A stretch of DNA of 14,962 nt from assembly GCA_027604665.1 (NCBI GenBank), contig JADGIZ010000362.1:1-14962 (forward strand), given 5' to 3'. Shown one piece after another: positions 10,001-14,962 of the stretch (the stretch's first letter is position 1; the number at the start of each line of letters is the position of its first letter). Under the pieces are notes generated by a model. That model was given only the letters and a program-made list of their open reading frames with translations. It was not told the origin of the DNA and did not search any database. Origin of the DNA: Polyrhizophydium stewartii (Eukaryota > Chytridiomycota > Chytridiomycetes > Rhizophydiales). The position numbers and the translations under genes are program-made.

Positions 10001-12142
10001 GCGTGTCCAACGCGAGAAGGAGGAGAAGCGCATCAAGGAAAAGGAGCGCAAGGAGGCCGCCGAAAAGGCCGCTGCGGAGAAGGCCGCCGCCGAGAAGGCC
10101 GCTGCAGGGAGGGCGGCTGCTCTGAAAGCCGCTGCTGAAAAGGCTGCTGCCGAAATGGCCGCTGCCGAAAAGGCCGCTGCCGAAAAGGCCGCTGCCGAAA
10201 AGGCCGCTATCGAAAAGGCCGCTTCAGAGAAGGCTGCTGCAGAGAGGGCTGCCGCCGAGAAAGCTGCTGCCGAGAAGGCCGAGGCGGACAAGACTGCTGC
10301 TGAAATGGCGCGCAGGGCAGCATTAGCAGCATCAGCAGCATCGATGGCGCATACCCTTCACTTGTCACGATCGTCGTCTGTCTCTCCTGCCCAGTCTCCG
10401 GCCACCAAGTCACCGTCGCAGATGCCGTCGCTCTCTGCTTCGCCTGGATCTACCTCTCGCGCGGCAACCCAACCATCGTCACTTAGCCCCGTCAAATCCA
10501 CAGCGTCGGAAGCGGTGCAGTTCTCTGGATCTGTGCCTGCCCCAGGCCTCGCGCCTGCGGCTGGCTTTGTCTCCGCGCCGCCTCTCGTGCCGGCTCCAGG
10601 GCTCGCTCTGGGGCTTGCACCAGGGCTGGCGCCGGGTCTCGCGCCGACGATCGCACCTTTGTACGCATCCATGGCGCCACCCACGGCAGCATCGCTTGCT
10701 TCGGCCACGTCGACGTTCCACACATCTGCGCAGCCAGCCCAGTTTTCGCGCGCTGCTTCTGGCTTCGAGGCGGTCATGTCCGCTGGCGATGTGCAGAGCC
10801 CGCTGGGGCAAATGCCGCTTGGCGGCCCCGGACACACGCACGCGCACACGCATGTTCAGCCGCACGCACACTCGCACGCGCCAGGACTCGTGGCATCGCA
10901 GGACGCAAGGCTGGGCGCACAGCATCTGCAGCTGTCTGGCGCGTCGGCGTATCCGGTAACCATGCAGCAGCTGCTGGCGAGCGCTCAAGTGCCGTTGCAA
11001 TCGCACGTTCCAGTGTCGCATGCTCCGCCGCATGATCACCAACGACACAAGCATGCCCAGCAGCACCAACATCAGTACCAGCAGCAGCAGAAGCAGCAGA
11101 GAGAGCAAGAGCAGCATCAGCATCAGCAGCATGTACACAAGCAGCGCATGTTTTCCACTGGCGTCCAGTCCGACTCGCATTCGAGTCTCTTCTCGCACTC
11201 GATGTCGCCGCCGTCGCAGATGCCACTCGACTCGCTTACCGGTGCGGGCAGCGGTGGCGTGTCTGGGCTTGCGACGGGCATCACGGACGTATGGGGACTC
11301 GGCGCACCCGGGCTTCGGTCGACACGGTCGCACGATGCCACGGTGTCGGGGCTCACGAGCGTGTTCAGCCGCGGCAGCGACTTTGAGGACATGCTCGGGT
11401 CGACGACGTCTGCTGCGATTGCGGTGGCGGCGCAGCGCGCGCAGAGCAGCAGCCGGCCGGCGCCTATCCAGCGGCCCGGCGCTGGCATCGGCGGCCACGG
11501 GCTCGCCATTCCGGCGCCGGTCGGCGTGCCAAACGGGAACGTCGCGTCAGTCGGGGCACCCGGCTTGTGGGGCTCGCCTGGTATTGGGCTCGGTGCAATC
11601 GGAGTTTCGTCGAGCGTCCTCGGCGCGCCGGGTCTCACCGGTAGCACTCCCGACCCCGTTGCGCCGCCGGGCGTATCGCGACGAGGTTACGGCCTGGACC
11701 ACGACGTAGATCCGGTGACGGACCGCACGACGTTCCGTATGCGCCGCGACCCTGTGTTCGACCCATTTCTGGTTGGCCCACCTGGCATCGCGTCGACAGG
11801 GGCATCTGCATCGGCCGCTTCGGGATCGCAGTCTCTTGGACTCGGCGATTCGGCGTTTCGGACGAGCATGCACGAATCCTCGGCCGAAACGATGTTTGAT
11901 CCTGCTCGGATATGGGGCAAGCAAGGTTCGTGCGCGCTGCCTTTTCGGGAGCGTCCCGAATCGCTCGCGCGCTGACATTTGTTGGTGCAGGCGTAGCAGA
12001 TCTTGGACAGCCGCAGCAGGATCTGCTGCGCCATCGGCAAGTGCCGTTATCGCAGCAGCCGCAATTGTCGCAGACGCAGCAGACGCAACAGCAGCTTGGA
12101 CGCCAGGCTCCTGCTGAGCCGTGGCCGGCATCGTTCCGGTGA
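7094..12142 (+). CDS. NST1: NST1-family protein (stress response/RNA-associated)
   Basis: In yeast NST1 is linked to salt tolerance and binds a splicing protein; its exact function is unclear. Resolved exons: 8518-8810 (upstream limit uncertain), 8905-9555, 9645-9743, 9809-11925 and 11991-12142 (stop TGA); 1103 residues from ATG 8518. Hallmarks: IWYTGDAAERIRLRDFWL, LEKEAVLKKVREQQK and CSCHVCGRR across the first two exons; ELEMLYDAYYDEL; SLTVKGGILTVADDFLKNDG; an Asp/Glu stretch; then MFQIFAAKMFEQRVL and a long Glu/Arg/Lys coiled coil. Next come 17 pentapeptide repeats, then Pro/Ala/Ser/His/Gln-rich disorder to the end. Introns are 94, 89, 65 and 65 nt with CTGAC/CTAAC branch sites. I place the start at ATG 7094 because relatives carry an NRKK element and a poly-Lys element before the IW box. 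Here NRKKK ends at 7528 and KKKSK begins at 8073. The joining exons are unresolved; ATG 8518 is the fallback start. Confidence 0.82.
7529..8517 (+). other. Unresolved exon/intron region of the NST1-like N-terminus
   Basis: The frame open from 7094 (Ala/Ser/Gly/Gln-rich, ending NRKKK at 7528) seems to change here. The best GC3 frame after 7528 is shifted (GAASPASPPRPRMSAG, then a Ser-rich run to about 7750). That needs either a 65-nt intron 7529-7593 with a weak GTGCTG donor and no good branch site, or a one-base indel. A likely small exon is 8073-8148 (KKKSKAGSDGHQP), with acceptor CACAG, branch CTGAC at 8034-8038 and donor GTGCGT at 8149. A possible partner donor is GTAGCG at 7959. A third coding-like frame covers about 8202-8411. 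A G9 run sits at 7872-7880. All joins here are tentative. Confidence 0.4.
10056..10310 (+). repeat. 15-bp coding minisatellite, 17 units of Ala-Ala-Glu-Lys-Ala
   Basis: Seventeen in-frame 15-base units follow the pattern GCC-GCT-GCC-GAA-AAG with substitutions and fill exactly 255 bases. They encode AAEKA variants (AAGRA, AALKA, AAEMA, AIEKA, ASEKA, EADKT among them). The array continues the charged coiled coil of the NST1-like protein (residues about 431-515 counted from ATG 8518) and should be a long, solvent-exposed helix, like the Ala/Lys/Glu helix of bacterial TolA. Variation among units suggests an older array with local recent copies (near-identical units around 10146-10205). Confidence 0.92.
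10832..10855 (+). repeat. Alternating purine-pyrimidine tract coding for His-rich segment
   Basis: Twenty-four bases alternate strictly between purine and pyrimidine (CA, CG and GT steps). They lie inside the NST1-like exon and encode part of an alternating His segment (HTHAHTH). Such tracts can adopt Z-DNA under torsion. Confidence 0.7.
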
Positions 12143-12800
12143 AGCTGGTCCGCCGTCGCGCTCTAGTTTCCACGAGCGCATGGGATTGCAAGCCGCTTCT
12201 GCTGTTGTTGGATCCAAGCGACCCCATTTCTGCGTCATGCCCCTCTTTCCGTGCAATACCACACTCGGAACCGTGCCCGCGCATCCTTGTCATCGATTCT
12301 ACGCGACCCGCCGCCCCCCATTCTCAGGACCTCGTTCCGCCGTTTTATCTCCTTGCCAGCTTCGACGCCGCTCTGTCGTATCCATCCACGCATCTCAGGC
12401 AGCGCTCTTCCGTTGCGGCAGCAGCGCAAGACACAATAACAAACCCAGCAGCGCAACAGCGACAACGAACACCTGCCGTCGCCCGCCGTCGCCCGCCGCC
12501 GCCTGCCCGCCGCCGCCTGCCCGCCGCCTGCAAGCGCCAGCCCCGCCACCCGCAAATATATGTTTATCGCAAAACGCCTGGCTTGCATCGCGGGCTTGAG
12601 CAGCTCCTGAAATGAGCCGCCGCCTCCCATCACTTACTCACTGCAAACTCAGCAAGATGGTTTGATTCTCTCCAATGATGCTTTATCTCGGCGCCTGTCC
12701 CGCCCACTTGTACGCGCGCACCACAGCAACGACAATAGCGACACCAACAGCGAAACAAACGAAATCGCGCGCGGGCGGGCCAAGGCAGCCGAGGACTTTT
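12143..12800. other. Convergent intergenic spacer, no gene supported
   Basis: This 658-bp spacer lies between the NST1-like stop (12142) and the eIF2-gamma stop (12801). It holds a pyrimidine-rich 5' half, a GC-rich imperfect tandem repeat at about 12478-12531, an AT-rich patch at about 12551-12575 (AAATATATGTTTATCG) and an A/C-rich part at 12715-12765. Open frames on both strands (12121-12615 plus, 12235-12633 minus) are low-complexity Arg/Pro/Ala or Gly/Arg translations with no recognisable motif. The region is large for two 3' UTRs, so a noncoding transcript is possible but unsupported. Confidence 0.55.
12478..12531 (+). repeat. Imperfect GC-rich tandem repeat
   Basis: Successive copies of a GCCCGCCG-type motif merge into about two and a half copies of a 14-base unit, CGCCGCCTGCCCGC. 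It lies in the noncoding convergent spacer and looks like slippage-derived simple sequence. Confidence 0.6.
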
Positions 12801-14744
12801 TTAGCGACGGACTTGCTCGGGCTCGAGGCTGGTGCCGCGCTTGATCTGGCCCCAGCCGATCAGACGCCAGTGCTTGTCGATACGGCGACTGAGGGCAATC
12901 TTTTCGCCAACCTCCGTGCACGCCGGGTTGGTGAGGGCAATCTTTGCCAGGTCTGCCTTGACGCTGACGACGCGGCCGCCGGTCGAGGTGGAGCCAATGT
13001 TGACCATGAGCACCTCATTCTTGGCGAGCTTCTGGACCTTGGCCTGCTTCTTGTCCTCGGTCTTGACGCCGAGCAGCAACCGCAGAAGGAAGTAGTTGAT
13101 CTCAATCTCGGTGTAGATGGCCGAGAGCGTACCGACGGCACCGAGGACCTGGCCGACGAGGCGGTCCGAGCGGCAGAGCGTCGGATCGACGCGGGTGCCG
13201 ACACCTGCGCGCCGTGTCAGCAGCCAAGCATACCAGAGGGGAAGCAGGAGAGAGAAGACGACGCACCAATCAGGCCGCCCGGGACGGCGAACTTGAGGTC
13301 GTTGCTCTCGGTGAAGAGCGTGACGATGCGCGAGAAGATGGGGCGGCACTTTGTGCGTCCCTCCTGGTCCTTGAAAACAACGCCGGGACGGATCTCGATC
13401 TCATCTCCGATCTTGAACACACCGCGCAGAATGGAGCCGCCGGCGACGCCACCCTTGAGATCCGCAACCTCTGCGCCGGGCTTGTTGACGTCAAAGGAGC
13501 GGATGACGATGAGGCGCGCGTCGGCGGTGAAGTCGCGGACGGGGACGGGGATCTTCTTGACAATGTACTCGTTGATGGCGTCGATGTTGTACTTGAGCTG
13601 CGCCGAAATTGGGATGACGGGGGCGTTGTCTGCAACGGTGCCCTTGATGAACTTGAGGATGCTCTCGTAGTGCTCCTCGGCGGCGGACTCCTTGATCAGG
13701 TCGATCTTGTTCTGCAGGATAATGATGTGCTGCAGCTTCATGATCTCGATGGCAGCCAAGTGCTCCGAGGTCTGGGGCTGCGGGCAGCTTTCGTTTCCGG
13801 CGATCAGGAGCAGCGCGGCGTCCATGACGGCAGCGCCGTTGAGCATAGTGGCCATGAGAATGTCGTGTCCGGGGCAGTCGACGAACGATACGTGGCTGCG
13901 CATCGCGGAGAGGGCGTCAGTGCAGGCGATCGCGACTGAACGTTGGGGGACAGAGTGCCGATGGGCACGCACCGAACGAGTCTCATCTTGCCCTTGCAGC
14001 CAGAGCGCTCGCAGGCAAAGCCCTCGTCCTTGTCGCTCTTGAAGGAGCGGTAGCAGCCGGGGCGAGGGCATGCGTCATTGTCGCATTTGAAGATCTGCAA
14101 GGCAGCATAGTGGTCAGCAGCGGAAGGCGGGGCGGATCGAGCTGGATGACTGGGGTTTGTCGACTGACGTGCTGGCACTCCATCAGTCGACGCGAGCTGC
14201 CGGGGGAGGGATCGGCTCGCGCGACGGCACGAGCGGCACGGGAGCACGAGCAGGCTCGTGGTGCGGGGCAGGCCTGGGCACCGGCGCACCTTTGCGTTGG
14301 CGTAGCCGAGCTTGATGGTGATGTTGCGCTCGAGCTCGTTCCTGAAGCGCACGGTCTGGACACCCGAGATGGCCTTGACAACCGTCGACTTGCCGTGGGC
14401 GACATGGCCGATGGTGCCTGTGGGCAGGATCGTCAGCGTCGCTTGCTACCAGGAGCGGGGCATGGGCCAGGCCAGGCCGGTCCAGGCCGGGATGCAGGGG
14501 GAGGGGAAGTGTCGGCGGCTCGCGGACGGGCGCAGCGACAAGAGGTTTTTCTTTCGGTGCGTGCGGGTTGCAGCGCAGGCCTGGCGTTGGCGGCGGGCGG
14601 CAGCTGCAGCGGGCGAGCAAGGGGGCGGCAGCGCCGCGGCGCCGGCGCGAGCGCGAGGGGCGGGGCCGCACCGATGTTGATGGTCGCCTGGCGCGAGATG
14701 ACCTCGGGCGACAGCGGGTGGAGCGTTGAGGGGTCGACGGACAT
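12801..14744 (-). CDS. GCD11: Translation initiation factor eIF2 gamma subunit, five exons
   Basis: This is the GTP-binding subunit of eIF2, which delivers initiator Met-tRNA to the 40S ribosome in the cytosol. Exons in transcript order: 14744-14672, 14417-14290, 14094-13973, 13895-13267, 13204-12801; total 1356 nt, 451 residues, phases consistent. The ATG at 14744 gives the family N-terminus [15 protein letters not shown]. GTPase motifs: G1 GHVAHGKST (exon 2), the [13 protein letters not shown] region typical of the gamma subunit, G3 DCPGHD, G4 NKID and G5 SAQ. A zinc knuckle of two C-x4-C pairs (CDNDAC and CERSGC) lies in exon 3. Domain II and III follow, ending with [15 protein letters not shown]. 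Introns are 254, 195, 77 and 62 nt, all with GTGCG donors and CTGAC branch sites. Length is near the human protein and lacks the longer yeast N-terminus. GC-rich codon use matches the neighbours. Confidence 0.96.
14095..14289 (-). other. Intron 2 of eIF2-gamma (195 nt) with hairpin
   Basis: The donor is AAG|GTGCGC and the acceptor CTTGCAG|ATC, both phase 0, joining GYANAK to IFKCDN. The branch site CTGAC lies at 14117-14113. It holds the inverted repeat at 14159-14191 and is about three times longer than the typical intron here. Confidence 0.9.
14159..14191 (-). repeat. Compound perfect hairpin within eIF2-gamma intron 2
   Basis: The arms GTCGACTGA (14159-14167) and TCAGTCGAC (14183-14191) are perfectly complementary over 9 bases. 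The 15-base interior holds a second stem, GTGC/GCAC (14169-14172 with 14175-14178), around a two-base loop. It lies between the 5' splice site and the branch site of the intron. Confidence 0.8.
14418..14671 (-). other. Intron 1 of eIF2-gamma (254 nt, longest in window)
   Basis: The donor is G|GTGCGG, 73 nt after the ATG; the acceptor is CCCACAG|GC with CTGAC about 20 nt before it. It is very GC-rich and contains overlapping GGCCTGG/GGCCAGG copies at about 14466-14495. Placement is fixed by family protein continuity across [15 protein letters not shown]. Confidence 0.9.
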
Positions 14745-14962
14745 GATCTGGGGAGAGAAGCGAAATGCGGCCGCGGCCGCCTGGCGGGCGGCTGGCAGGA
14801 CGCCGCCGCGGCCCCGCCGCAAGCGCCCGCACACAGCGCCTGGTGGGCCGCGGCCCCCGCACCAGCGATCGCTCGGGGCGTCCGCCGCATCATCCGCCTC
14901 ATCCGCATCCCCCGGCCGCCCGCCCGCCGCCCGCCGCCTGCACACGGCGGCGGCGGCAGCGG
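14745..14962 (-). promoter_or_regulatory. Upstream region of eIF2-gamma
   Basis: This holds the 5' leader and promoter of eIF2-gamma up to the window edge. It is extremely GC-rich, with two overlapping GCGGCCGC sites near 14766-14782 and CCG/CGG triplets at 14925-14962. Directly before the ATG, the minus strand reads a pyrimidine run ending CCCCAG (to 14748), resembling a 3' splice site and hinting at a 5' UTR intron. No TATA box is seen. Confidence 0.45.

Noticed and set aside
12121..12633. Overlapping open frames on both strands in the convergent spacer as a small gene
   Set aside because: Translations are low-complexity, driven by GC-rich repeats, with no motif, no splice support and no sensible start context.
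12670..12700. Possible C/D-box snoRNA start (AATGATGC)
   Set aside because: No matching D box with terminal stem at a suitable distance.
12675..13939. Plus-strand open frames opposite eIF2-gamma
   Set aside because: They are antisense shadows; the minus strand matches eIF2-gamma throughout.

Overview
This window looks like nuclear DNA of a GC-rich fungus. It carries five protein-coding loci, most of them housekeeping genes. A fungal nuclear origin is indicated by a mitochondrial T7-type RNA polymerase with a leader peptide, an ER Dol-P-Man mannosyltransferase, an NST1-family protein (a family known from fungi) and eukaryotic eIF2-gamma. It is also indicated by 13 short spliceosomal introns with CTGAC/CTAAY branch sites. 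The phylum cannot be fixed from sequence alone; a basidiomycete or a GC-rich early-diverging fungus would both fit.

Layout. 1-1182 (+) is the C-terminal part of ALG12, cut by the window edge. 1275-2126 (-) is an intronless gene for an unrecognised 283-residue protein with 25 consecutive Gln and an acidic C-terminus; it converges on ALG12. 2127-2336 is a 210-bp divergent promoter shared with the next gene. 2337-6979 (+) is RPO41, the mitochondrial RNA polymerase, in six exons (1427 residues) with motifs A, B and C intact. 7094-12142 (+) is an NST1-like gene. Its core from 8518 is well resolved in five exons, but the exon path of its N-terminal part (7529-8517) is not. 12143-12800 is a convergent spacer without a convincing gene. 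12801-14744 (-) is the eIF2-gamma gene (GCD11) in five exons (451 residues), and 14745-14962 is its upstream region.

The genes do not form one pathway; they touch N-glycan assembly, mitochondrial transcription, stress/RNA-associated function and translation initiation. I see no mobile element, CRISPR array, tRNA or rRNA gene and no sign of a new multi-gene system. The best leads are the pure CAG tract in the unknown gene paired with RPO41, an acidic/Ser-rich insertion in the RPO41 catalytic part, the GTGCG-dominated intron donors, a compound hairpin in an unusually long eIF2-gamma intron, and frame breaks in the NST1 N-terminus.
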